From Strongylocentrotus purpuratus (Eukaryota > Echinodermata > Echinoidea > Camarodonta > Strongylocentrotidae), in contig NW_022145609.1 in NCBI RefSeq assembly GCF_000002235.5, positions 30,543,301-30,607,300 of the forward strand: a stretch of DNA of 64,000 nucleotides. Reading direction: 5' to 3'. Position numbers and translations under genes: made by a program. The notes beneath the pieces were generated by a model. The model did not search any database and was not told the DNA's origin. It saw only the letters and a list, made by a program, of their open reading frames with translations. Below, piece by piece: positions 49,395 through 61,789 of the stretch (position 1 is the first letter of the stretch; each line of letters opens with the position of its first letter).

Positions 49395-52083
49395 TTTTCA
49401 CCACCCTAGCGCCATGTACATTGTCTATGGATAAAGTGGAATACTAACTCTTCACCACCCTACGCTAACGTTTCACCACCCTAGGGCCATGTACAGTGTA
49501 TACGGATAAACTGGAATATTAATTTTTCACCACCCTACGCTAACTTTTCACCACCCTACCGTCATGTGTCTATGGATAAACTGGAATATTAACTCTTCAC
49601 CACCCTACGCTAACTTTTCACCACCCTATAGCGCCATGTACATTGTCTATGGATAAACTGCAATATTAATTTTTCACCACCCTATTCTAACTTTTCACCA
49701 CCCTATAGCGCAATGTACATTGTCTATGGATAAACTGGATAATTATTAACTCTTCACCACCCTACGCTAACTTTTCACCACCCTAGCGCCATGTACATTG
49801 TCTATGGATAAAGTGGAAGACTAACTCTTCACCACCCTACGCTAACGTTTCACCACCCTAGGGCCATGTACAGTGTATACGGATAAACTGGAATATTAAT
49901 TTTTCACCACCCTACGCTAACTTTTCACCACCCTAGCGCCATGTGCATTGTCTATGGATAAACTGGAATATTAATTTTTCACCACCCTACGCTAACTTTT
50001 CACCACCCTAGCGCCATGTACATTGTCTATGGATAAACTGGAATATTCTTCACCACCCTACGCTAACTTTTCACCACCCTAGCGCCATGTACATTGTCTA
50101 TGGATAAACTGGAATAATTATTAACTCTTCACCACCCTACGCTAACTTTTCACCACCCTACAGCGCCATGTACATTGTCTATGGATAAACTGGAATATTA
50201 ATTTTTCACCACCCTACGCTAACTTTTCACCACCCTAGCGCCATGTGCATTGTCTATGGATAAACTGGAATATTAATTTTTCACCACCCTACGCTAACTT
50301 TTCACCACCCTAGCGCCATGTACATTGTCTATGGATAAACTGGAATATTCTTCACCACCCTACGCTAACTTTTCACCACCCTAGCGCCATGTACATTGTC
50401 TATGGATAAACTGGAATAATTATTAACTCTTCACCACCCTACGCTAACTTTTCACCACCCTACAGCGCCATGTACATTGTCTATGGATAAGCTGGAATAT
50501 TAACTCTTCACCACCCTACGCTAACTTTTCACCACCCTAGCGTCATGTACATTGTCTATGGATGAGCTGGAATATTAACTCTTCACCACCCTACGCTAAC
50601 TTTTCACCACCCTAGCGCCATGTACATTGTCTATGGATAAGCTGGAATATTAACTCTTCACCACCCTATGCTAACTTTACACCACCCTACCGTCAAGTGC
50701 ATTATCTATGGATAAGCTGGAATATTAACTTTTCACCACCCTACGCTAACTTTTCACCACCCTATAGCGCCATGTACATTGTCTATGGATAAACTGCAAT
50801 ATTAATTTTTCACCACCCTATTCTAACTTTTCACCACCCTATAGCGCAATGTACATTGTCTATGGATAAACTGGAATAATTATTAACTCTTCACCACCCT
50901 ACGCTAACTTTTCACCACCCTAGCGCCATGTACATTGTCTATGGATAAAGTGGAAGACTAACTCTTCACCACCCTACGCTAACGTTTCACCACCCTAGGG
51001 CCATGTACAACGTATACGGATAAACTGGAATATTAATTTTTCACCACCCTACGCTAACTTTTCACCACCCTAGCGCCATGTGCATTGTCTATGGATAAAC
51101 TGGAATATTAATTTTTCACCACCCTACGCTAACTTTTCACCACCCTAGCGCCATGTACATTGTCTATGGATAAACTGGAATATTCTTCACCACCCTACGC
51201 TAACTTTTCACCACCCTAGCGCCATGTACATTGTCTATGGATAAACTGGAATAATCATCTCTTCACCACCCTACGCTAACTTTTCACCACCCTAGCGTCA
51301 TGTACATTGTCTATGGATGAGCTGGAATATTAACTCTTCACCACCCTACGCTAACTTTTCACCACCCTAGCGCCATGTACATTGTCTATGGATAAGCTGG
51401 AATATTAACTCTTCACCACCCTATGCTAACTTTACACCACCCTACCGTCAAGTGCATTATCTATGGATAAGCTGGAATATTAACTTTTCACCACCCTACG
51501 CTAACTTTTCACCACCCTAGCGTCATGTACATTGTCTATGGATAAACTGGAATATTCTTCACCACCCTACGCTAACTTTTCACCACCCTAGCGTCATGTA
51601 CATTGTGGATAAATGGTAATATTAACTCTTCACCACCCTACGCTAACTTTTCACCACCCTAGCGCCATGTACATTGTCTATGGATAAAGTGGAATACTAA
51701 CTCTTCACCACCCTACGCTAACGTTTCACCACCCTAGGGCCATGTACAGTGTATACGGATAAACTGGAATATTAATTTTTCACCACCCTACGCTAACTTT
51801 TCACCACCCTAGCGTCATGTACATTGTCTATGGATAAACTGGAATATTAACTCTTCACCACCCTACGCTAACTTTTCACCACCCTATAGCGCCATGTACA
51901 TTGTCTATGGATAAACTGCAATATTAATTTTTCACCACCCTATTCTAACTTTTCACCACCCTATAGCGCAATGTACATTGTCTATGGATAAACTGGAATA
52001 ATTATTAACTCTTCACCACCCTACGCTAACTTTTCACCACCCTATAGCGCCATGTACATTGTCTATAAACTGGAATATTAACT
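49395..52083 (+). repeat. 75-bp satellite array, left
   Basis: About 36 copies. The consensus contains TTCACCACCCTACGCTAACT, TTTCACCACCCTAGCGCCAT and GTACATTGTCTATGGATAAA then CTGGAATATTAACTC. Each monomer therefore contains an internal ~27-bp half-repeat of TTCACCACCCTA. A marked variant (CTGCAATATTAA...CCTATTCTAAC) recurs at 49661, 50797 and 51919, showing a higher-order unit of about 1.13 kb. Confidence 0.95.
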
Positions 52084-52159
52084 CTTTACCGTGTTAGTTT
52101 GTGTTAGTTATGCCTATGCCTTCACGGTGACCATATGGTAGAAATACTCCCCAGCAGAG

Positions 52160-52400
52160 GCCGCCCTCCTTGGGGGGGGGGGGGGGGGAATAAGGGCACA
52201 GTGCCCCCCACTTTTTCAAGCACCCGAAAAGTGCCCCTTTTTACATAGGAATATTGCTCCTTTTACTCTGATAAGTGCCCCTTTTATTTTGACACGTGCC
52301 CCTTTTCCTTCGACAAGTTCCCATTTTCCATTGCAATAAGTTAGTGTCCATTTTCCATTCTCGTAAGTGCCCTCTTTAATCTATAGTACTAGGGTAGGTG
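52160..52400. repeat. AAGTGCCCCTTTT-type repeat
   Basis: A G-run followed by several copies of AAGTGCCCCTTTT / AAGTGCCCCTTTTA spaced about 27 bp apart. A related segment is at 53565-53660 (AAAGTGTCCTTTTTTCTTGG). Confidence 0.7.
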
Positions 52401-52679
52401 TGGGGAATTGGAGACCCTTAAGCACATTTCCATAATTTACATAAACATGAAAAATGTTACACATACAGAAAGTTTTGTTTTTTCTTTAGTAACTTCTTCT
52501 CTTTATTGGGAAACAAAATTGTGATCATGATGTAACTGATTAATAAGATAACAATGATTTATGACGTCATCACCAAAGGTCTCTCATTACCAACATGCGT
52601 AGGTAATAAGGGACAGTTACAAATCAAGACATTTCAAATCAAGACATCAAGACAAAAATGGGATTGTTATAGTTAGTTC

Positions 52680-53185
52680 AAACACTTTTTGAAAGAGATA
52701 CATGCAGCCAATGAACTTATTGTAATTTTGAAACGATTTTGTAAGAAGAAATTAATCCCATGTTATCAGCTTGTTATGCTTTATAATTCATTGATATTAT
52801 AGTATATAACATATTGCAATTTAGTATGGGCCACCAGCGCCAAAATCAAAATCAACTCTATTTATTTATTGCAAAAGAAAGCCCTTCGTATTATGTACTG
52901 GTTCACCATTATTTATCTCACACAAGTCCAATATTTTACAAACTGAAAACCCTTACAGTATTCGACATAAATTCGCTACAATGTTTACTGATCATGTTTA
53001 AGTGTTTAAAAAATATGCTCCCCCTTTCATTTCAAAACTTTTACACTATGAAGAAAGCTATTCACTCTTACCCTACTCGTAATTCCTCAAATTTTCATCT
53101 AGTATACCCGAAATAAATCCATAAGACACCATGGTTCTGACCTATGGAACTTTCTCCCAGAATCTATTAAATCTTGTTGCTCCCT
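52680..53185 (+). pseudogene. LINE reverse transcriptase C-terminal fragment
   Basis: Broken frames read YITYCNLVWA and LLQKKALRIMY, then LQCLLIMFKCLKNMLPLSFQ and SYPTRNSSNFHL, then IRHHGSDLWNFLPESIK. This order is typical of the C-terminus of CR1/L2-like reverse transcriptases. At least two frameshifts and an in-frame stop make it a pseudogene. Confidence 0.85.
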
Positions 53186-53984
53186 CTCAGGGCCGTAGCC
53201 AGAGTTTGATGTTTAGGGGGGGGGGGGAACACATACATGTAATTGATCGACGTTCTGGGGAGGGGTCTAACAAATTTCAATTTGGGGGGGGGCATGTACT
53301 TATAACCCTATCAGGATTGGGTTTTTTCCTCTTTATAAATGTAATTTTTCGCACTGCGACCTCACAAATCTTAACACTTTTCCTCGCTCGCAAATAAATG
53401 TTAAGACCATCACACCCAACTGCAAAGCATGATGCATTATGCAATATCTTGTATGGTGTATAAAGTGAAACAAATATTGAAATCATCCCTGATAATGTAA
53501 ACACAATGTAGGGGTATATACCGAAGTCTAAACAATGTCTATTTTCTCTTTAAGATTTCCCTTTGTAGCCTAGGTGCCTTTTTTTCTTCAGAAAGTGTCC
53601 TTTTTTCTTGGTGCCCCCCCCCCCCTCTTTCGAAGTCGCTCGGCCGCCCCTTTTCCCAAGTGAGTGGAGACTACAAACTTGCGATTGATTGGAGGACTTA
53701 CGATTGATTTGGATCAATCGTAACTCTATAAGACGGGGACAAGCTCTCATGAAATTCTCACAATGATACACATCTGAAGTTTGAAAACAATATTAAGACT
53801 GCGGACACCAGAATATTTTGAAAACTAATAAACATTTATTGAGAAATTACAGGAAATGCCAATACATACATGACTTTTTTTCCCCTTTCAATTCTATTTT
53901 CTCTTCTTCGTTCTCGTAGACATAGCCTCTACGGTAATACATGGCAACATTAGAATAAAGAATCAGTACTAGTACTATATAGAT

Positions 53985-55548
53985 CAGGCGCGCCGGAAAC
54001 AGTTTGGGATTGGGGGGGGGGGGGGGGTTGGGGGTGGCAAACATTCCAGGAGGCTCACCTTCCAGGGGCAGTGACGTAATGACAAAATACGTTCGGAAGG
54101 GGGGGGGGGCAGACGAAAAAATCTGCATCACCACCAGTCTTACATGTTACATGCAGCTCCCGCGGAACGTTTTTCAAAGTGGAGTATTAACGATCAGGTA
54201 GAGCGTAAATTGGCGTAGGGTCCAGGGCATGAGTCTCGGTAGGGGGGTCAAGGGGCTGAGCCCCCGGAAGCTCAGGGGTTTTAGGTATTAAATTACGGTT
54301 AGATGAGCATCCAGGGCCCGCCTTAGGGCCATTGACGTGTTCCAGGGAGAGGGGAGCCCCCAGAAGCCCAGAGGTTTTAATATTTAACTACGGTCAGATG
54401 AGCATCCAGGGGCCCGCCCTATAGTGGGTCCAGGGGGCAGAGCCCCCGGAAGCTCAGGGGTTTTAGGTATTTAATTACGATCAGATGAGCATCCACGGGC
54501 CCGCCTTAGGGCCCCTGGTGGGCTCCAGGGGGCAGAGCCCGCGGAAGCTCAGGGGCTTAGGTATTTAATTACGGTCAGATGAGCATCCAGGAGCCCGCCT
54601 TAGGGACATTGGTGGGGTCTAGGGGGCATAACCCCCGAAAGCTCGGGTTTTTAGGTATTTAATTACGGTCAGATGAGCATCCAAAGGACAGAGCCCCGGA
54701 AGCTCAGGGGTTTTAGGTATATTACGGTCAGATGAGCATCAAGGGGGCCGCCTTAATGCCATTGGTGGGGTTCGGGGCGGAGCCCCTTAAGCTCTGGGGT
54801 TTAAGGCATTTAATTACGGTCAGATGAGCATTTGTTATACCTTATTTGTGACATTGGCAGGTCACTTATTTTTTCTCTCCGTCTTTCTTTCTCTTTCTCT
54901 TTAACATACTTTTTCCAAAAGTGAGGTGGGGGGGGGGGGGGGGGGGCTCGAGCCCAGCCACTTTGCAGACCATGACATAAAGGCTTCTAAATAAGCGTAT
55001 TTTTCGCTCGACTGTAATTTGGGAATTTCTTATCGTCCAACAAACGCATAAAAAGGTAAGACTTACAAAAAAAATGGAGAAAAAATAACGGAAAATCATG
55101 TCATAACAACAACATTTGTAAATCACTGGTATCGAATAAGAAATACACCCCCCCCCATCAGTACGCCAGCGTTCGGGGGCTCATGTCTTCTCACCCCTAT
55201 AACAAAAAAACAGACACGCTTTCCCATTCTCGCACAATATGTCCATGATATGCGCTATTATAAAGACCTCCATTGATAAATACCGTATAGGTGGCATGCG
55301 CAATGTTTATGAAATTTAATTCCTGTGAACGTTTCTTTTCTTTGAATGGAATTGTATATGTGATTTAATTCAGGATTTGATTATGGTTATGTTCTTTTGG
55401 GTTAAAAATACAAACCATGTGTCCTCCTTTACTGTTTTTTTTTTTTCTTGGAGGGAGGGGGGCGTTTTTTGTGGGTGGGGGGGCAAAATGCGTTTTGTCC
55501 CCCCCCCCCCCCCCCCCCCCCCCCCTGCCCCCACTTCCGGCGCCTATG
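53985..55548 (+). mobile_element. Composite repeat with G/C runs, copy 1
   Basis: Bounded by AGGCGCGCCGGAA (53987) and an inverted TTCCGGCGCCT (ending about 55546). It contains G-runs, a minisatellite (54200-54835) and a segment 54840-55160 that recurs at 58110-58490. Its open frames are Gly/Pro strings from the runs. Confidence 0.55.
54200..54835 (+). repeat. ~93-bp minisatellite, first array
   Basis: About seven units containing GGAGCCCCCGGAAGCTCAGG, GGTTTTAGGTATTTAATTAC and GGTCAGATGAGCATCCAGGG. The GATGAGCAT marker recurs at 54302, 54397, 54484, 54577, 54672, 54731 and 54823. A second array lies at 57735-58110. Confidence 0.9.
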
Positions 55549-56407
55549 ATATAGATGGTAATATCAAACTTATCTATTAGAGAAGAAGGTTGCGACGAAA
55601 GTGCGTCTCTTTGCTCATTTACCACTCTCCCTTGTGACTATGACATTCATAGTCAGCAACTGGGAAAGTATTACATTCAGATACTGTACAAGATTGTACA
55701 TTAATTTCAATTTTGAAGAGATCATAATGATGACTGTTAGCCGACACAACAGCCTTTTTACCATTGCAAATCGGCCTGCATAATATGACGTACTGTCAAG
55801 TACATGATCAGGAAACGTATTAACATGTTAAAGTACAAACACTTTTCCCATAATTATACACGACGCAAATAAGATAAGACAATGTTTCAAACAAACAACA
55901 TCAACAGAAGGAGCTTCCTTACATTCTATAGCATGTGTCAAATGTGCCTGTTGGTTATGGAAAAGGGATTAATGGTATTTGCCCATTTTATTGTATGTCT
56001 GTTTACGTTAATATACACAATCATGCATGTACGCTTTTAAACTCTCATACGAGTTTATTTTTCTTACTAGTATATTCAAAATGTTAATTAATTCGTTCAA
56101 TAACGATTTATCACAATTAACTCCTCCCTCTCCATCTCATGTTTTACCACCGCCCTTGCAGACATTTAATATAGTGTTCTGTAGACCAAGACAACACAAA
56201 CTTGTTAACAAATTCGTTGTTATTCACATTCTCTCTAGTATAATTATATGGGAGATAAATTCAATGTTGTACAGTCAGTTTACATCTCAAATGCAGCTGT
56301 GCACATATTTAAAACATTAGACATGGCAACCAAGTCACAATGAAAACCACATATTATTAAAAACATTTACGAGACCAGCTTTGCCTTCGTGCTTCATTAT
56401 GTTGTCA

Positions 56408-56641
56408 TCCCTTTGGAATCAATGTGGAATTGTGTGGAGGTCCTACATAAACAGCACAACAATTTCGCCGTTCATTTCCGATTCTCTTGAATTCATAACG
56501 ACTGAAATAAGATCCATTCAAGTTGCAAACTTCCGATGAATCAACAGTTTCCCAGTTGCATGTACCTGCATAAGGTCTTGCGGTACCGCAAAATATTTCG
56601 GGAACAAGGTGTAATTGCGCATTTGCCAGGTATATTGAGGT
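56408..56641 (-). CDS. Possible Cys-rich terminal coding exon, unknown family
   Basis: An open frame of about 78 codons on the minus strand with stop TGA at 56405-56407 and no ATG of its own. It reads IFCGTARPYAGTCNWETVD, then SSEVCNLNGSYFSRYEFKRI and GNERRNCCAVYVGPP, with five to six cysteines and balanced composition, unlike the low-complexity frames around it. A possible acceptor TTATGCAG lies at about 56567. I do not recognise the family, and no partner exon was found. Chance is a real alternative. Confidence 0.3.
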
Positions 56642-57339
56642 TCATTTGTAAAATATATTCCACATATTACAGAATGTTACAATATATGTTTTCTCTACAG
56701 TTGTATTAGAAAAAGATATACAGGCTAGTACAATAGAATTTTAAATTCTTGACGATAATATTTTGGAGAGTGCAAGTTTTATAATTTGTTTGATAGTCTG
56801 TTAAATAAAGAGGACTGTTTCATTGTTAAAGTATCTCACCCGTCTACATATCAAGCACTATATATTTTTTTAAATTTATATAGGCGACAGAAGGGGATCG
56901 CAACTGTTTATTTCAGTTCATCCTCGTGAAGCAATTGCTTATACATAAACCCACCGATCGGAAATAATAAATCTCTTAAAGGTTTTATTTGAACCCCATG
57001 ATCTCTTTTTCAGCCAACATGAAAGTCTGAAGAACTTTGCAGGAATTGTGAATATGTCCGTATGTCCTATCTGTCAGCAGTGTCCTATAGAATTCAAATT
57101 ATGCAAGGAAACCTCTTTACTTTTAAGACTTGACCGTCAGACGCTATTGAATGAATGATTGACTTGCTTTGGTAATAAATAGAGCTGTAAGGGGTACATG
57201 AGCATTACATGCAGGCACGGATCCAGGATTTCTTAGGGGGGGGGGCAAATTTGAAATCATGCGAGCCAAATATTGGTACGTTATGGTGACCAGCAGTGAC
57301 GTAATTGGGAGGGGGATGGGTGCAAGTAGGGCCGAGTTC

Positions 57340-57665
57340 CCCCCCTCCCTCCTCCGCAAAGCGCGGAAGCTTTGACATTTCAAAAAATTATTAGAGAAAG
57401 AAGACGATTCGTTGTACCGTTATCGACTCTTAATATTCGTCTAAATTCAGTTCCCCCCCCCCCTCATTTTACGTTTCATTAAATCATCAGAGAAAGAAGA
57501 CGATTCGTTGTGCGTTCTCGACTCTTAATCCTTGTCTTAATTCAGTTCCCCCCTCCCGTGCGAAGCGCCGAAGCTTCAACGTTTCATTTAATTTTTTAGA
57601 GAAAGAAGACGATTCGTTGTACCGCTCTCGAAAATATTCTTCGTCTGAATTCAGTTTCCCCCCTC
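57340..57665 (+). repeat. Three ~115-bp tandem units
   Basis: AGAGAAAGAAGACGATTCGT occurs three times (about 57394, 57490 and 57598), each followed by CTCGACTCTTAAT-like text and TCAGTTCCCCCC. Confidence 0.9.
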
Positions 57666-57734
57666 CCGCGCTCCCTCGCTACGCGTTTTTTGGGGGACCA
57701 CCCCACCGCCCCCTGGCTACGCGCCTGCAGTCAG

Positions 57735-58110
57735 ATGAACTTATGTTGATACCTTGTCTGCCCCCGGAAGTTCAGGGGTTTTAGGCATTTAATTACGGTC
57801 AGATGAGCATTATTTTGATACCTAATTGTGACATTTGCAGGTCACTAATTGGCTTGGGGTTCAGGGGGCGGAGCCCCCGGAAACTCAAGGGTTTTAGGTA
57901 CTCAATTACGGTCAGATGAGTATCAAGGGGCCCGATTTGAGGCTTTTCGTTGGGGTCAGGGGGCATAGCCCCGGAAGCTCAGGGGTTTTAGGCGTTTAAT
58001 TACTGTCAGATGAGCATCTAAGGGCCCGCCTTACGGCCCTAGGTGGAATCCAGGGGGCTGAGCCCTCGTGGTTTTAGGCATTTAATTTAATCATGGTCAG
58101 ATGAGCATAT
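57735..58110 (+). repeat. ~93-bp minisatellite, second array
   Basis: Four diverged units of the same minisatellite as 54200-54835, marked by GTCAGATGAG at about 57797, 57911, 58005 and 58096. Confidence 0.85.
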
Positions 58111-58499
58111 TTTGATACATCATAATGTGACACTGGCAGTTAACTATTTTTTCTTTCTTGCTCTCTTTCTTTCTATTTCTCTTTAATATACTTTTTCAAA
58201 AAAAGTGGGGGGAGGGGGCTCGAGGATCCCGATCCCCGCCGTTCCGCGGGCCCTGACATGTAGGCATCTCAAGAAGCATTTTCTTGCCTGGCTGTAAATT
58301 TAGGAATTGTCATTTTCCAACAAACGCATACAAAAGTACAATTTACTTAAAAGTGATGAAAAATCTCGGAAAATTATGTCATTTCAGCATTATTTGTAAA
58401 CCACCGTTATGTAATTAGAAATAAACCACGTTTGAATTTTATTTCCGCAAAGCCCCCCCCCCCCTCCCCTATCAGTACGCCAGTCCCCCCCCCCCCCCC

Positions 58500-59140
58500 C
58501 GATTTACACCTTGTTGACGAGAAAATTACAACTGATATCCCTTACCTTTCTTCATTCTCTTTTTGCTCTTTCCCTTTCTCTCCTCTTTCCCTTTCCCTTC
58601 CCTTCTCTCTCTTTTAAGTTTGCCTGGGGGGGGGGGGGCAAGGTCATTTTGGCCCCCACTCCGCTCCACACATTGTTGACTGATCTCTCCTTCTTTTCTC
58701 CCTTTTCTTTTCTTCTTCCTCTTTTTTGTTCCCTTTTAGCTCTCCTCTTTTCCTTTTCCTTCCTTCTCTTTTTTTAACGCGGGGACGGGGGGGGGGGGGG
58801 GAGGCAAGGGCCTTTTGCCTCCACCCCCCCCCCCGATCGGGAAAATTGCAACTGATATCCCCCTTCTTTTCTTTTCTTCTTCCTCTTTTTCCTTCCCTTT
58901 ATCTCATCTTTTCCTTTTTTCTTTCCCTTTCCTTCCTTCTCTTTTATTTTTTGATTGGGGGAGGGGGCAGCAGCCTGGGAGGCAATTTTTTTTGCCCCGC
59001 CCCCGATCTCCTTCTTCCCTCTTTTCTTTTCTTCTTCCTCTTTTTTCCCCTTTTTCTCCTCTTTCCCTTTCCCTTCTTTTCCTTTTCTTTCTCTCCTTTT
59101 TTTTCGGGGGGGGGGGGGCAAGGCCCGCTCGCCCCCCCCC
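58500..59140 (+). repeat. Four CT-rich tandem units with G-runs
   Basis: Units of about 160 bp, each with GAAAATTACAACTGATATCC or a decayed form, a CTTTTC-rich stretch, then a G-run and GGCAAGG. The long frames here (Phe/Leu/Ser-rich or Lys/Glu-rich) are artefacts of composition. Confidence 0.9.
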
Positions 59141-59407
59141 CCTGGATCCGCGCCTCTCTACATGTACTAAATGTACATTTGTCTATTATGTAAAAATCAG
59201 ACTAATTAAACGAGCGTGCTCGCTAAATTCAATTCGACAACTAATGATCATTATTTTCTCACAAAAAGACATTTTCAAACCTTTTGGTTTTGAGGGAAGT
59301 TCTAAGTTATTATTATCATTCAAATTACGTTGGAATTTAACCTCGTCATTATTTTTGGCCTGCACATAGGACATAATACCCGTTTTAACTTCAATAAACT
59401 GTATTGT

Positions 59408-61789
59408 AATTGGATGGTGAAAAATTAATATTCCAGTTTATCCATAGTCAATGTACATGGCGCTATAGGGTGGTGAAAAGTTAGCGTAGGGTGGTGAAAA
59501 ATTAAATATTCCAGTTTATCCATAGACACTGTACATGGCGCTATATGGTGAAAAGTTAGCGTAGGGTGGTGAAGAGTTAATATTCCAGCTTATCCATAGA
59601 CAATGTACATGGCGCTAGGGTGGTGAAAAGTTAGCGTAGGGTGGTGAAGAGTTAATATTCCAGCTTATCCATAGACAATGTACATGACGGTAGGGTGGTG
59701 AAAAGTTAGCGTAGGGTGGTGAAGAGTTAATATTCCAGCTTATCCATAGACAATGTACATGGCGCTAGGGTGGTGAAAAGTTAGCGTAGGGTGGTGAAGA
59801 GTTAATATTCCAGCTTATCCATAGACAATGTACATGGCGCTAGGGTGGTGAAAAGTTAGCGTAGGGTGGTGAAGAGTTAATATTCCAGCTCATCCATAGA
59901 CAATGTACATGACGGTAGGGTGGTGAAAAGTTAGCGTAGGGTGGTGAAAAATTAATATTCCAGGTTATCCATAGACAATGTACATGACGGTAGGTGGTGA
60001 AAAGTTAGCGTAGGGTGGTGAAGAGTTAATATTCCAGCTTATCCATAGACAATGTACATGGTGCTAGGGTGGTGAAAAGTTAGCGTAGGGTGGTGAAGAG
60101 TTAATATTCCAGTTTATCCATAGACAATGTACATGGCGCTAGGGTGGTGAAAAGTTAGCGTAGGGTGGTGAAGAGTTAATATTCCAGCTCATCCATAGAC
60201 AATGTACATGACGGTAGGGTGGTGAAAAGTTAGCGTAGGGTGGTGAAAAATTAATATTCCAGGTTATCCATAGACAATGTACATGACGGTAGGTGGTGAA
60301 AAGTTAGCGTAGGGTGGTGAAGAGTTAATATTCCAGCTTATCCATAGACGATGTACATGGCGCTAGGGTGGTGAAAAGTTAGCATAGGGTGGTCAAGAGT
60401 TAATATTCCAGTTTATCCATAGACAATGTACATGACGGTAGGGTGGTGAAAAGTTAGCGTAGGGTGGTGAAAAATTAATATTCCAGCTTATCCATAGACA
60501 ATGTACATGACGGTAGGGTGGTGAAAAGTTAGCGTAGGGTGGTGAAAAGTTAATATTCCACTTTATCCATAGACAATGTACATGACGCTAGGGTGGTGAC
60601 AAGTTAGCGTAGGGTGGTGAAGAGTTAATATTCCAGCTTATCCATAGACAATGCACATGACGGTAGGGTGGTGAAAAGTTAGCGTAGGGTGGTCAAGAGT
60701 TAATTTTCCAGTTTATCCATAGACAATGTACATGACGGTAGGGTGGTGAAAAGTTAGCGTAGGGTGGTGAAAAATTAATATTCCAGTTTATCCATAGACA
60801 ATGTACATGACGGTAGGGTGGTGAAAAGTTAGCGTAGGGTGGTGAAGAGTTAATATTCCAGCTTATCCATAGACAATGTACATGGCGCTAGGGTGGTGAA
60901 GAGTTAATATTCCAGCTTATCCATAGACAATGTACATGGCGCTAGGGTGGTGAAAAGTTAGCGTAGGGTGGTGAAGAGTTAATATTCCAGCTTATCCATA
61001 GACAATGTACATGGCGCTAGGGTGGTGAAAAGTTAGCGTAGGGTGGTGAAGAGTTAATATTCCAGCTCATCCATAGACAATGTACATGACGGTAGGGTGG
61101 TGAAAAGTTAGCGTAGGGTGGTGAAAAATTAATATTCCAGGTTATCCATAGACAATGTACATGACGGTAGGTGGTGAAAAGTTAGCGTAGGGTGGTGAAG
61201 AGTTAATATTCCAGCTTATCCATAGACAATGTACATGGTGCTAGGGTGGTGAAAAGTTAGCGTAGGGTGGTGAAGAGTTAATATTCCAGTTTATCCATAG
61301 ACAATGTACATGACGGTAGGGTGGTGAAAAGTTAGCGTAGGGTGGTGAAAAATTAATATTCCAGCTTATCCATAGACAATGTACATGACGGTAGGGTGGT
61401 GAAAAGTTAGCGTAGGGTGGTGAAAAGTTAATATTCCACTTTATCCATAGACAATGCACATGACGGTAGGGTGGTGAAAAGTTAGCGTAGGGTGGTGAAA
61501 AATTAAATATTCCAGTTTATCCATAGACACTGTACATGGCGCTATATGGTGAAAAGTTAGCGTAGGGTGGTGAAGAGTTAATATTCCAGCTTATCCATAG
61601 ACAATGCACATGACGGTAGGGTGGTGAAAAGTTAGCGTAGGGTGGTGAAAAATTAAATATTCCAGTTTATCCATAGACACTGTACATGGCGCTATATGGT
61701 GAAAAGTTAGCGTAGGGTGGTGAAGAGTTATTATTCCAACTTATCCATAGATAATGTACATGGCGTACGCTAGGGTGGTGAAAAGTTAG
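59408..61789 (-). repeat. 75-bp satellite array, right
   Basis: About 32 copies of the same monomer as 49395-52083, in the opposite orientation (GGGTGGTGAAAAGTTAGCGT, GTTAATATTCCAGCTTATCC, ATAGACAATGTACATGGCGC). The period is exactly 75 bp over long stretches. Variants such as GCGCTATATGGTG recur at 59541, 61541 and 61693. Confidence 0.95.

Larger units (their letters stand above)
48617..52083 (+). repeat. Left arm of a large inverted duplication
   Basis: 48617-48990 matches the reverse complement of 63297-63678 (for example GGTGAAGCTTTTCTTCACAC, and GATCGCATTGTACAC against GTGTACAATGCGATC). 49263-49395 matches the complement of 63180-63290, and the rest is satellite, mirrored by 59408-63180. 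The arms differ by substitutions, indels and insertions, so this is not one sequence assembled twice. Confidence 0.85.
57213..59157 (+). mobile_element. Composite repeat with G/C runs, copy 2
   Basis: Bounded by AGGCACGGATCCAGGA (57213) and the inverted CCTGGATCCGCGCCT (ending 59156). It contains a triple ~120-bp repeat (57340-57665), the second minisatellite array, the segment shared with copy 1, and four CT-rich units (58500-59140). Confidence 0.6.

Noticed and set aside
49395..52083. CRISPR-like repeat array
   Set aside because: The whole 75-bp unit is conserved with no variable spacers, and the DNA is eukaryotic; this is a satellite.
58726..59369. Long frames of 155 and 184 codons, and a Lys/Glu-rich frame on the other strand
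   Set aside because: They come from CT-rich tandem units and G-runs; composition is extreme and the frames overlap in several phases.
61241..61459. 72-codon repetitive minus-strand frame
   Set aside because: Translation of 75-bp satellite monomers, which stay open only because 75 is divisible by three.
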